NCBI GenBank assembly: GCA_003561815.1
Contig: PWVP01000267.1
Coordinates: forward strand, 1-7,207
Direction of reading: 5' to 3'
Length of the DNA: 7,207 nucleotides
From: Campylobacterota bacterium
GTDB lineage: Bacteria > Campylobacterota > Campylobacteria > Campylobacterales > SZUA-545
In this document: positions 1-6,273 of the stretch, one piece after another
Layout of the letters: each line of letters begins with the position of its first letter
Numbering within the stretch: position 1 is the first letter of the stretch
Program-made: the position numbers and the translations under genes
Notes under the pieces: model-generated
Databases searched by the model: none
The model's input: only the letters and a program-made list of their open reading frames with translations
Told to the model about the DNA's origin: nothing

Positions 1-885
1 AATCAGCTGCAAAAAGGAGTGCTGATCGACCGAACCGATCAGCCCCACCGGTGTGAGACCGACCCGCTTGCCTTCGGCGGTGATTTTGCCCAGCGACTCG
101 CCCCAGAGCTGCACATACCATTTGACCCACTCGCTAAAGCCGCTGGCGTAGGCGAAGATAGCATTGATAGGGCGATCGCCGCTGGCGTAGGCGTAGGCTT
201 GATCGATGAGCCCCAGCGGGTCGCTCTGGAAAAACTCATCGCGCAGGGCTTTGGCCCCGGCTAGAAACGAAGGGGCGTGATACCCTACGAAGCTAAAGGG
301 GGCCAGCCCCACTGCGCTGAGCACCGAAAAGCGCCCGCCGCAGGAGGGGGGCAGATTGAGCACCGGTAGATCGTTTTCGGTGGCCAGCTGCTCTAAGGGC
401 GAGCCGGGATCGGTGATAAAGAGCAGCCGATCGGCCAGTGTGCGATCGATTCCGTCTTTGCCCAGCCGTGCGAGCACGAGCTTAAAGATTGAGGTGGTTT
501 CGATGGTGCCGCCGGATTTGGAGGTGATGATAAAGAGGGTCTTTTGGCAGTCGATCCGGCTTAGCTGATAGGCCAGCTCGATCGGATCGCCGTTTTCTAA
601 AAAGATCAGCTTCTTGTCGTTGCGGCTTTTGGTGTGGCTAAGCAGCGCTTCGGCCGCTTTGGGCCCGAGCGAGGAGCCGCCGATGCCGATGACGCAGATG
701 GTGTCGTTCTCATCAATCACCCGCGCTTTTATCGCTTCGATCGCCTCTAAAACCGGCTGCTGCGTCTCGGGCAGGGCGTAAAAACCACTGATGTCCTCTT
801 GCCACTCCTGACGCAGTGCGGCGATGGCCGCTTCGCGCTCGCCGGTGCCGATACCGCTGCTGTAGTAGTGCTCTGTCTGAATCAT
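1..885 (-). CDS. pgi: Glucose-6-phosphate isomerase, C-terminus cut off by window edge
   Basis: This cytoplasmic enzyme interconverts glucose-6-phosphate and fructose-6-phosphate in glycolysis/gluconeogenesis. Translating the minus strand from the ATG at 885 gives 295 uninterrupted codons to the left edge. Family motifs appear in order: GIGGSSLGP (about 67-75), the phosphate-binding SKSGGTIET (122-130), GGRFS of the PGI signature (183-187), WGES with the catalytic Glu (E263), and the conserved His in DQHS (H289). Bacterial PGIs of this short class are roughly 400 residues, so about 110 residues, including the catalytic C-terminal Lys, lie outside the window. An AAGGAGG ribosome site (891-897) sits 5 bases before the start and supports it. 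The gene follows hemN on the same strand after 61 bases, and a possible -10 box lies in that gap, so it may be both co-transcribed and independently started. It probably works with fba in this window, in gluconeogenic direction if the host is autotrophic (inference). Confidence 0.96.
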   Translation of the reverse strand, partial: MIQTEHYYSSGIGTGEREAAIAALRQEWQEDISGFYALPETQQPVLEAIEAIKARVIDENDTICVIGIGGSSLGPKAAEALLSHTKSRNDKKLIFLENGDPIELAYQLSRIDCQKTLFIITSKSGGTIETTSIFKLVLARLGKDGIDRTLADRLLFITDPGSPLEQLATENDLPVLNLPPSCGGRFSVLSAVGLAPFSFVGYHAPSFLAGAKALRDEFFQSDPLGLIDQAYAYASGDRPINAIFAYASGFSEWVKWYVQLWGESLGKITAEGKRVGLTPVGLIGSVDQHSFLQLI

Positions 886-914
886 CGGGCCCTCCTTAAT
901 TGGCTCTCTGCCCG

Positions 915-920
915 ATTGTA
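915..920 (-). promoter_or_regulatory. Possible -10 box (TACAAT) for pgi
   Basis: On the minus strand TACAAT lies 29 bases before the pgi ATG, in the 61-base gap after hemN. It differs from TATAAT at one position. No convincing -35 hexamer is found at 16-18 bases spacing, which is not unusual in Campylobacterota, where -35 elements are weakly conserved. It could give pgi expression independent of hemN. Confidence 0.35.
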
Positions 921-946
921 GTACAGCCCCCCTAACAGTTGGGTGA

Positions 947-2317
947 CTAAATGGTTTTACTAAAGCGTCGCCTCTCTTCGGGGGCTTTTTGGAGGTAGGC
1001 ATCAAAACCCATGACCAGATTGCTCACCAGTAGCCGTCCGGTGTCGCTGATGAGAATCTTCCGATCGCGAATCTCCACCAGCCCCTCTTGTTCATAGGGC
1101 TCCAGGGCTTTAAGCGCGTCGGCGAAGTGCTCTTCGAAGGTGAGGTTGTATTCTCGGTCAAAGGCGGCCATATCGAGGGTAAAGTTGCTCATCAGCTGCA
1201 TGATCACCTGTTTTCGCAGGCGATCCTCCTGATCGAGGGAGAAGCCCCGCATCAGCGGCAGGTGACCCGCATCGATCGCCGCCTCATAGGGGCCCATATC
1301 CCGGAAGTTCTGGGCATAAAAGTCCGCCCCCTCGCCGATACTGGTCAGCCCCAGGCCGAAGAGGTCGGTTCCGCGCAGGGTGGTATAGCCCTGGAAGTTG
1401 CGGTGCAGGGTGCCGTTTTTGAGCGCCAGGGCCAGCTCGTCGGTGGGTTTGGCGAAGTGGTCCATGCCGATCATCACCATTCCCGCCCCCTCAAAGGTCT
1501 CGATGGCGTTTTGCATAATCAGCAGCTTCTCTTCAGGGGTGGGCAGCGTCGTCTCGTCGATTTTGCGCATGGTCTTTTTCAGCCACGGCACATGGGCGTA
1601 GTTAAAGAGCGCGATGCGATCGGGATCGAGCGCGAGGGTCTCTTTGAGGGTATAGGCGAAGCGCTCAGCACTCTGAAAGGGCAGGCCGTAGATGAGATCG
1701 ATATTGATGCTCCCCACGCCGTGATCGCGCGCAATCTGGACCGCCTGGGCGGTGAGCTCTCGGCTCTGGATGCGGTGAACCGCCTCTTGCACCTGCGGAT
1801 CGAAATCCTGCACGCCGAAGCTGATGCGATTGACGCCGCCTTTTTGCATCACCGCCATCTGCTCGGCGGTAAAGAAGCGCGGGTCAATCTCGCAGCCAAA
1901 CTCGGTCTCTTGAGAGCTGTTGGGGAAGTATTTATGGATGGCGGTGATGAGCCGTTTGAGCTGTGCGGCGCTTAAAAAGGTGGGCGTGCCGCCGCCAAAG
2001 TGAATCTGCGCCACAAAGCGGCGGGTGTCGATCTCGGCTGCTAGAAGTGCCATCTCCTGTTCAAGGTAGTCCAGATAGCGCTCTTTGTTCTCTTCGCGGC
2101 TGGTGTAGACCACATTGCAGCCGCAGAAGTAGCAGGCGCTGCGGCAGAAGGGGATATGAAAGTATAAGGAGAGTGCGCGTCCTGAGGTGTTGGAGGCGGC
2201 GATATGGCGCTTGTACGCTTCGAGGGTAAACCCCTCGTGAAACTCCGGCGCGGTGGGGTAGCTGGTATAGCGCGGCCCCGGCTTGGAGTGTTTGGCAAAC
2301 TGCTTAAAGTCGATCAT
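947..2317 (-). CDS. hemN: Oxygen-independent coproporphyrinogen III dehydrogenase (radical SAM)
   Basis: HemN decarboxylates two propionate side chains of coproporphyrinogen III to give protoporphyrinogen IX, an oxygen-free step of haem synthesis in the cytoplasm. Residue numbers here count from the GTG at 2326. The true-HemN signature CX3CX2CXC is present (C61, C65, C68, C70), in HIPFCRSACYFCGC. The first three Cys bind the 4Fe-4S cluster and Y55 is the conserved Tyr just upstream. GGGTP (111-115) is the SAM-binding glycine motif, followed by CEIDPR, NIDLIYGLP, FNYAHVP, GMDHFA and HRNFQGYTT. It aligns with E. coli HemN along its whole length and the size is typical, so it is not a HemW-type homologue. 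An open start exists at GTG 2326, but its purine stretch is only 1 base away. The ATG at 2317 has GGGTGG 5 bases upstream and gives the MIDF start usual in this phylum, so I chose it (456 aa). It follows the degenerate GGDEF gene after 46 bases that contain its own -10 box. Confidence 0.97.
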   Translation of the reverse strand: MIDFKQFAKHSKPGPRYTSYPTAPEFHEGFTLEAYKRHIAASNTSGRALSLYFHIPFCRSACYFCGCNVVYTSREENKERYLDYLEQEMALLAAEIDTRRFVAQIHFGGGTPTFLSAAQLKRLITAIHKYFPNSSQETEFGCEIDPRFFTAEQMAVMQKGGVNRISFGVQDFDPQVQEAVHRIQSRELTAQAVQIARDHGVGSINIDLIYGLPFQSAERFAYTLKETLALDPDRIALFNYAHVPWLKKTMRKIDETTLPTPEEKLLIMQNAIETFEGAGMVMIGMDHFAKPTDELALALKNGTLHRNFQGYTTLRGTDLFGLGLTSIGEGADFYAQNFRDMGPYEAAIDAGHLPLMRGFSLDQEDRLRKQVIMQLMSNFTLDMAAFDREYNLTFEEHFADALKALEPYEQEGLVEIRDRKILISDTGRLLVSNLVMGFDAYLQKAPEERRRFSKTI

Positions 2318-2325
2318 CGCTTCCA

Positions 2326-2339
2326 CCCTTATTAAAGGG
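2326..2339 (-). repeat. Small perfect inverted repeat in the hemN leader
   Basis: CCCTT-TAAT-AAGGG on the minus strand forms a 5-bp stem with a 4-base loop. It begins 2 bases downstream of the hemN TATAAT box and ends next to the ribosome site. It may be a small RNA hairpin near the 5' end of the transcript or an operator half-site pair. It may also be chance, since purine-rich ribosome sites pair easily with pyrimidine runs. Confidence 0.4.
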
Positions 2340-2341
2340 CG

Positions 2342-2347
2342 ATTATA
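2342..2347 (-). promoter_or_regulatory. -10 box (TATAAT) of the hemN promoter
   Basis: A consensus TATAAT on the minus strand lies 24 bases before the hemN ATG, in the gap after the degenerate GGDEF gene. It is followed by CGCCC, a GC-rich discriminator. No good -35 hexamer is visible; such a hexamer would fall within the end of the upstream gene. The expected transcription start is near 2335, giving a leader of only about 18 bases. Confidence 0.6.
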
Positions 2348-2363
2348 GGCTAACTGCGGTTAA

Positions 2364-2753
2364 TCAGCACTCCAGACAGCTGGCGGCACCCTGCATATGC
2401 GCCACAGCGCGGGTGATCACGGCCTCGATCTGTGCATCCTCACTCTGGCCAGCGGCCAGCCCCACATGATAGCGCGTACCCTGCTGCTCTAAAAGGCGGT
2501 GCAGATGGATCATCGCCCGATCCGCCTCTTTTCGATCGGTGTGGCCAAAGATAATCAGCAGGCTGCAGTGGGTGATCTCCTCGATTAGATCGGTGCGGCG
2601 TATGGCGCTGCGCAGCACCTCCTCCACACCCTCGGGCAGCGCCTCTTCAAAGCAGATCAGCGCGATGGAGAAGGGGGTCTGATAGCGCTTAAAGCGGTAG
2701 AACTCCAGCTCGCACAGCTTAGCCGCCTGGGCGATGCACTCACGACGAGACAT
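2364..2753 (-). CDS. Stand-alone degenerate GGDEF-domain protein, candidate c-di-GMP receptor
   Basis: A 129-aa soluble protein with no signal peptide or membrane segment. It resembles a shortened diguanylate cyclase domain. Residues 17-36 (EFYRFKRYQTPFSIAL and following) match the start of GGDEF domains (compare ELAQSRRYKTPLSLVL in the cyclase at 4916-6238). Residues 47-69 align without gaps to the GGEEF region of that cyclase. In that alignment R52 and D55 fall on the RxxD inhibitory site, and THCSL (61-65) replaces GGEEF. The metal/substrate segment FKKxND...GHxxGD is missing, about 10 residues being deleted. It therefore cannot be an active cyclase by known rules; binding c-di-GMP through the retained RxxD is an inference, as for degenerate GGDEF receptors such as PelD. 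The gene starts 8 bases after the stop of the 90-aa gene, with only a weak ribosome site, so translational coupling is likely. hemN follows after 46 bases. Confidence 0.75.
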   Translation of the reverse strand: MSRRECIAQAAKLCELEFYRFKRYQTPFSIALICFEEALPEGVEEVLRSAIRRTDLIEEITHCSLLIIFGHTDRKEADRAMIHLHRLLEQQGTRYHVGLAAGQSEDAQIEAVITRAVAHMQGAASCLEC

Positions 2754-2761
2754 CGGCCAGC

Positions 2762-3034
2762 CTACAGAAGACGCACGGCGGCCATGTTATCGAGCATATC
2801 CCGGGAGAACTCACATAGCGGCGCACTGCGATCGGTGGCGTAGAAGGCTTTGCGCTCGTGGGTATCCACCTTCAGGCGACTCAGGCGGATGCGCTCAAGC
2901 GAACCCTCCTGGCAGACGGTGGGGTATCGAAACTCAATCTCCAACTCTCGACTTCCTGAATCCATGCGATCGGCCTGGATGGCCAAAAACTCCAGTGCTA
3001 CCCGCTGAAAATCAAACAGTGCCAGTGAACCCAT
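2762..3034 (-). CDS. Unknown small protein (90 aa) upstream of the degenerate GGDEF gene
   Basis: I do not recognise this protein. It is 90 residues, soluble-looking, with no signal peptide. An amphipathic helix is likely at about 7-24 (FDFQRVALEFLAIQAD), then two strand-like stretches (LEIEFRYPTV and LERIRLSRLKV) and a C-terminal helix ending AAVRLL. It has two Cys (41 and 74) and no PilZ RxxxR/DxSxxG pattern. The frame stays open back to a TTG at 3061, but the ATG at 3034 has AAGGAG 6 bases upstream and was chosen. It is the first gene of a leftward group and nearly abuts the degenerate GGDEF gene, so the two proteins probably act together. A sigma-54-like promoter lies about 35 bases before the ATG. 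The clear ribosome site, tight spacing and promoter make a real gene likely although its function is unknown. Confidence 0.72.
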   Translation of the reverse strand: MGSLALFDFQRVALEFLAIQADRMDSGSRELEIEFRYPTVCQEGSLERIRLSRLKVDTHERKAFYATDRSAPLCEFSRDMLDNMAAVRLL

Positions 3035-3040
3035 CACGCG

Positions 3041-3046
3041 CTCCTT
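3041..3046 (-). promoter_or_regulatory. Ribosome binding site that fixes the start of the 90-aa gene
   Basis: AAGGAG on the minus strand is separated by 6 bases from the ATG at 3034. It lies inside the extended reading frame that begins with TTG at 3061, so it argues for the shorter 90-aa product. Confidence 0.75.
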
Positions 3047-3065
3047 CGTTAATCTCGCCAACCCT

Positions 3066-3083
3066 CAAGCAAAAAATCGGCCA
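3066..3083 (-). promoter_or_regulatory. Candidate sigma-54 (RpoN) promoter for the 90-aa / degenerate GGDEF pair
   Basis: The minus strand reads TGGCCGATTTTTTGCTTG. GG (3082-3081) and GC (3070-3069) are exactly 10 bases apart, as in the -24/-12 promoter TGGCACGN4TTGCW. TGGC and TTGCT match; positions 5-7 of the consensus do not. The TTTGCTT at -12 resembles the form reported for Campylobacter. The predicted start is near 3057 and the ATG follows at 3034. Sigma-54 in this phylum mainly serves hook and basal-body genes through the activator FlgR. Confidence 0.5.
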
Positions 3084-3108
3084 TTTTCGGGTTTTTGAAA
3101 CGGTGCTT

Positions 3109-3137
3109 TTGAAGATTGGGCTCTTAGCTGCTAGAAT
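3109..3137 (+). promoter_or_regulatory. Sigma-70-type promoter for peb4-fba
   Basis: TTGAAG (3109-3114, -35) and TAGAAT (3132-3137, -10) are separated by 17 bases, the ideal spacing. Transcription would start near 3144, about 27 bases before the peb4 GTG. The promoter is divergent from the sigma-54-like site on the other strand; the two elements are 26 bases apart. Confidence 0.6.
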
Positions 3138-3158
3138 AGTGCCTATCCAAACGAGACG

Positions 3159-3164
3159 AAGGAG
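3159..3164 (+). promoter_or_regulatory. Ribosome binding site for the GTG start of peb4
   Basis: AAGGAG lies 6 bases before the GTG at 3171. No ATG in the frame offers a better start, and the GTG places a complete signal peptide at the N-terminus, so the site decides the non-ATG start. Confidence 0.8.
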
Positions 3165-3170
3165 ATATTT

Positions 3171-3986
3171 GTGCGTTTACTACTGACAGCTTTACTGGCC
3201 GCGCTTTTGGCCACAGCCGCTCAGGCGAAGGTGCTGGCCACCGTCAATGGCGAGACGATCACCCAGCAGGAGATGGAGCTGCTACTGGCCCAGAGCGATC
3301 TGCCCAACTTCGAAGCGATCGGCGAGTCGGATCGCAAGCGGCTGGTGGAGTCGATGATCGAGCGAAAGCTTCTGGCCCAGCACGCCCGCGGGGAGGGTAT
3401 CGAGGAGAACCCTGACTATCAGGCGGCCGTGGCGGTCTTAAAAGAGAATTTGATGATCGATGTGTGGCTGGAGAGCTACGCCGGTAACATTCCGGTGACC
3501 GAGGAGGAGGCGAAAAAGATCTATGATGAGAATCGCGATCGCTTCAGCCAGCCAGAGCAGGTGCGCGCGCGCCATATTCTGGTGGAGGCCCGCTCAGAGG
3601 CCGAGGCGATTATCTCTGATCTCAAGCGGCTTAAAGGCGCTGAGCTCGAGCAGCGCTTCTCTCAAGTGGCCCAGTCGCGCTCAGTCGATCCCGGCAGCGG
3701 TCAGAAGGGGGGCGATCTCGGCTACTTCGCACGGGATCGGATGGTTAAAGAGTTTGCCGATGCGGCCTTCGATCTGAAAAAGGGGGAGATGACCCAAAGA
3801 CCGGTTCAGAGCGATTTTGGCTATCATGTGATCTATCTGGTCGATCGCAAACCCGCAGCCACCCGCAGCTATGAGGAGGTTGCCGAGCAGATGAAAAATG
3901 CCGTTAGAATGCAGAAGTTTGAGCAGCACCTGGAGCAGTTGACGCGCGAGCTCAAAGAGGGCGCTGAGATCACCTATCCCAATTAA
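3171..3986 (+). CDS. peb4: Periplasmic parvulin-type peptidyl-prolyl isomerase / chaperone (Peb4/CBF2 type)
   Basis: A 271-aa secreted folding factor of the SurA/PrsA-like family. In Campylobacter the homologue helps outer-membrane proteins fold. Residues 1-19 are a classical signal peptide (MRLLLTALLAALL, then AQA before K20), with no lipobox Cys, so the mature protein should be soluble in the periplasm. A helical SurA-N-like chaperone region follows (about 20-125). The parvulin domain spans about 130-225, with RARHILV (132-138, His135), GGDLGYF (180-186) and FGYHVIYLV (216-224, His219), the usual conserved positions. A C-terminal helix ends at 271. The length agrees with about 273 residues in C. 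jejuni. The start is GTG with a good ribosome site. fba begins 9 bases after the stop, with its ribosome site overlapping that stop, so the two form an operon, the same order as in Campylobacter and Helicobacter. Confidence 0.95.
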   Translation: MRLLLTALLAALLATAAQAKVLATVNGETITQQEMELLLAQSDLPNFEAIGESDRKRLVESMIERKLLAQHARGEGIEENPDYQAAVAVLKENLMIDVWLESYAGNIPVTEEEAKKIYDENRDRFSQPEQVRARHILVEARSEAEAIISDLKRLKGAELEQRFSQVAQSRSVDPGSGQKGGDLGYFARDRMVKEFADAAFDLKKGEMTQRPVQSDFGYHVIYLVDRKPAATRSYEEVAEQMKNAVRMQKFEQHLEQLTRELKEGAEITYPN

Positions 3987-3995
3987 GGAGTTTCG

Positions 3996-4919
3996 ATGCT
4001 GATTAGCGGAGCGAAGTTGCTACAAAAGGCCCATAAAGAGGGCTATGCCGTCGGGGCGTTTAATATCAACAACATGGAGATGGCCCAGGCGATCTTCGAG
4101 GCGGCGGACAAGATGAGTTCGCCCATTATCGTGCAGGCGAGTGAAGGGGCGATCAAATACGCCGGCGGCACCATGCTGCACGCGATTGTGAAAAACCTCT
4201 CAGAGAAGTACCCCCATATCCCCGTGGCGCTCAATCTCGATCACGGCACCACGCTCGAATCCTGCGTCCATGCGATCCGCTGCGGCTTTACCTCGGTGAT
4301 GATTGATGCTTCGCACCACCCTTTCGAGGAGAATCTGGCCACCACCAAGGAGGTGGTTCGCATCGCCCACGCCGCCGATGTGGGCGTGGAGGCGGAGCTG
4401 GGCCGTCTGATGGGTATCGAGGATAATATCAGCGTCGATGAGAAGTCCGCGAGTCTGGTGGATCCCGATGAGGCGGAGCAGTTTGTCAAAGCCTCCGGCG
4501 TGGACTACCTCGCTCCGGCGATCGGCACCAGCCATGGGGCCTTTAAGTTTAAGGGTGAGCCGAAGCTGGAGTTTGAACTGCTCAAAGAGGTCAAACGCCG
4601 CACCGGTGTGCCGCTGGTGCTGCATGGTGCCAGCGCGATCCCTGAAGAGGTGCGCGCGGCGTTTGAGGGCACCGGCGGCGATCTTAAAGGCTCCAAAGGT
4701 GTACCGGCCAACTTCCTTAAAGAGGCGATTGCCGGGGGGATCAATAAGGTCAACACCGACACCGATCTGCGTATCGCCTTTATGGCCGAAGTGCGCCGCG
4801 TGGCCAACGAAAAACCGAGCGAGATTGACCCGCGCAAATTCTTTATCCCCGCCCGCGAAGCGGTGGTGAAGCTCATCTGCGAGCGGATGGAGACGCTCGG
4901 CAGCGCCGGTCGGATCTAG
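3996..4919 (+). CDS. fba: Class II fructose-1,6-bisphosphate aldolase
   Basis: This zinc-dependent cytoplasmic enzyme reversibly condenses dihydroxyacetone phosphate and glyceraldehyde-3-phosphate into fructose-1,6-bisphosphate. It is 307 aa, equal to the H. pylori enzyme, and can be aligned to it by memory without gaps over most of its length. Catalytic Asp82 and zinc ligand His83 are in LDHGTT. The other zinc ligands are His180 (GTSHGAFKF) and His210 (LHGAS). Glu134 lies in VEAELGRLMG, and NTDTDLR near the C-terminus binds substrate. The start is an ATG with AAGGAG 5 bases upstream, overlapping the peb4 stop (TAA at 3984-3986), which implies translational coupling with peb4 and transcription from its promoter. 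The gene ends on the opposite strand's stop codon (4916-4919), with no terminator in between. Together with pgi it points to a gluconeogenic carbon flow (inference). Confidence 0.97.
   Translation: MLISGAKLLQKAHKEGYAVGAFNINNMEMAQAIFEAADKMSSPIIVQASEGAIKYAGGTMLHAIVKNLSEKYPHIPVALNLDHGTTLESCVHAIRCGFTSVMIDASHHPFEENLATTKEVVRIAHAADVGVEAELGRLMGIEDNISVDEKSASLVDPDEAEQFVKASGVDYLAPAIGTSHGAFKFKGEPKLEFELLKEVKRRTGVPLVLHGASAIPEEVRAAFEGTGGDLKGSKGVPANFLKEAIAGGINKVNTDTDLRIAFMAEVRRVANEKPSEIDPRKFFIPAREAVVKLICERMETLGSAGRI
4916..4919. other. Palindromic CTAG shared by two convergent stop codons
   Basis: The four bases CTAG contain the TAG stop of fba on the plus strand (4917-4919) and the TAG stop of the CBS-GGDEF gene on the minus strand (4918-4916). 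The genes therefore overlap tail-to-tail, and no terminator hairpin fits between them. Each transcript must read into the other gene before ending, giving complementary 3' ends. Confidence 0.9.
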
Positions 4920-6238
4920 CCCACCTCCACCCGGTTTCGACCGGCCACTTTGGCGCGGTAGAGCGCCTTATCGGCCCGGTCGAAGAAGGGCTCTTGTGAC
5001 TCGTTCTCCTCCAGCTGGGCGATGCCAAAGCTGGCGGTCACCGCGCCCACACTCTCGAAGTGGGCCGCTTCGATCGCGGAGCGAATCTTCTCAGCGGTGA
5101 TGTGCGCCCCCTCGACAGTCGTGTGGGGCAGCATCACCGCAAACTCCTCTCCACCCCAGCGGGCTGTAATATCGGCGATCCGTACACTCTCGCGCATTAG
5201 TGCGGCGATCTGTTTGAGCACCCCATCACCGACGAGGTGGCCGTGGGTGTCATTGACCTTTTTGAAGTGATCCACATCTAGCAGCACCAGCGAGAGCGGC
5301 GTTTTATAGCGGCGGCTCTGGGCCAGCTCGCGCTTAAAGAGCTCGCTAAACATGTGGCGGTTAAAGAGCCCCGTGAGCGCATCGGTGCTGGCGAGCTTCT
5401 CCAGCGTCTCGGTCCGCTCTTCGAGGATTCGGTTGAGCTCTTTGAGCTCGCGCTGATGATCTTTAATCAGTCTGGCCCAGCGGTTATAGGCGGTGGCCAC
5501 CAGATCTTTTTGGCTGATGATGCCCATGATGCCGCCATCAAAGCTATGGACGACAATGCGCTTGATTTTGTGCTCGCGGCAGTAGCTTAGCCCCTCTTTG
5601 ATGGTGAGCGAATCGGGGATACTGATCAGTGGTGTGGACATAAACTCCCCGACCGGACTTCTCAGATCCGCCGATCGCCCCAGCAGCTTAATCACATCCT
5701 TCTGGGTCAAAATCCCCACCGCTTTTTTCTGATCGAAGACGATTGCCGCACTCTGTGCCTGGGCTTTCATCTGATCAAACACCGATCGGGTGGGCTCCTG
5801 GCGATCGACCATCAGGGTCTTCTCCCGGCGAAAGAGATCGCCGATTCGTTGGGTTTCGACCAGAATGTCGGGATCGATACTGCCCGCGAGGTCGGTGTAG
5901 CTGACGATCCCTTTGAGCGCGCCCTGGGCGTCCACCAGGCAGATGTAGTCGATCCCCTCAGAGATCGCCTCGATCGCTTCGAGCACATTGGCCTGCGGCG
6001 AGACGGAGGGGACACGGCTGAGTACCAGCTGTGAAAGGGGTGTTGTGTAGTCAACCCCCTCCAGCCGGAAGCGGATGAGATCCGGCGCGGTGAGGATATG
6101 GTAATCCCCCGCCCCCGTGACAATCACATCCCGGATGTTGTGCTGATTCATCAGCGCGATCGCCTCCTGGATGGTCGCCTCCCGTGAAGCGGTGATCACC
6201 TCTTTGGTGGCCAGTGAGTCCAGTGATGGAAAAAGCAT
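4916..6238 (-). CDS. Diguanylate cyclase with four CBS domains (two Bateman modules) and GGDEF
   Basis: A 440-aa cytoplasmic protein predicted to make cyclic di-GMP from two GTP. Four CBS repeats are visible at about 10-58, 72-122, 136-187 and 196-249, each with the strand-helix pattern ending like GIVSYTDL, GILTQKDV or GIISQKDL. They form two Bateman modules, which usually bind adenine nucleotides or similar ligands; the ligand here is unknown. A charged coiled-coil signalling helix follows (about 256-284, HQRELKELNRILEERTETLE). The GGDEF domain occupies 285-440: DVDHFKKVNDTHGH (321-334) with the metal Asp and guanine-contacting Asn, then RWGGEEF (active site 362-366). RIAD (353-356), exactly five residues before GGEEF, is an intact inhibitory site, so product feedback is expected. 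There is no membrane segment. The ATG at 6238 has a GGGGGA stretch upstream. It is read alone, divergent from the 140-aa gene and converging on fba. Activity is inferred from intact motifs. Confidence 0.94.
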   Translation of the reverse strand: MLFPSLDSLATKEVITASREATIQEAIALMNQHNIRDVIVTGAGDYHILTAPDLIRFRLEGVDYTTPLSQLVLSRVPSVSPQANVLEAIEAISEGIDYICLVDAQGALKGIVSYTDLAGSIDPDILVETQRIGDLFRREKTLMVDRQEPTRSVFDQMKAQAQSAAIVFDQKKAVGILTQKDVIKLLGRSADLRSPVGEFMSTPLISIPDSLTIKEGLSYCREHKIKRIVVHSFDGGIMGIISQKDLVATAYNRWARLIKDHQRELKELNRILEERTETLEKLASTDALTGLFNRHMFSELFKRELAQSRRYKTPLSLVLLDVDHFKKVNDTHGHLVGDGVLKQIAALMRESVRIADITARWGGEEFAVMLPHTTVEGAHITAEKIRSAIEAAHFESVGAVTASFGIAQLEENESQEPFFDRADKALYRAKVAGRNRVEVG

Positions 6239-6273
6239 AAACGATCCCCCTGTTTGCTTTTTACTTTAAAGGG

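Noticed and set aside
886..914. CGGGC/GCCCG inverted repeat flanking the pgi ribosome site
   Set aside because: It has only 5 pairs with a 19-base loop that leaves the ribosome site single-stranded; this is readily expected by chance in GC-rich DNA.
1088..1975. Plus-strand 295-codon open frame antisense to hemN
   Set aside because: It lies wholly inside hemN, whose family identity is certain. The peptide has no recognisable domain and no ribosome site. It is a by-product of the GC-rich codon pattern.
2318..2326. GTG at 2326 as the hemN start
   Set aside because: The nearest purine stretch is 1 base away, too close for a ribosome site. The ATG at 2317 has a usable site and gives the N-terminus typical of the phylum.
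2364..2753. Active diguanylate cyclase assignment for the 129-aa protein
   Set aside because: GGEEF and the FKKxND/GHxxGD segment are absent, so catalysis is not expected.
2762..3034. PilZ domain in the 90-aa protein
   Set aside because: RIRLSRLKV looked PilZ-like at first, but there is no RxxxR followed by (D/N)xSxxG.
3035..3061. TTG at 3061 as start of the small unknown gene (99 aa)
   Set aside because: The AAGGAG at 3041-3046 would lie inside the coding region; it fits the ATG at 3034 exactly.
2734..3186. Plus-strand 150-codon frame across the two small leftward genes and the divergent promoter
   Set aside because: It runs through the ribosome sites and promoters of real genes and overlaps the start of peb4. 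The peptide is low-complexity Arg/Pro-rich sequence with no family resemblance.
4200..4625. Minus-strand 141-codon frame inside fba
   Set aside because: It is the antisense shadow of a certain aldolase gene and has no start signals.
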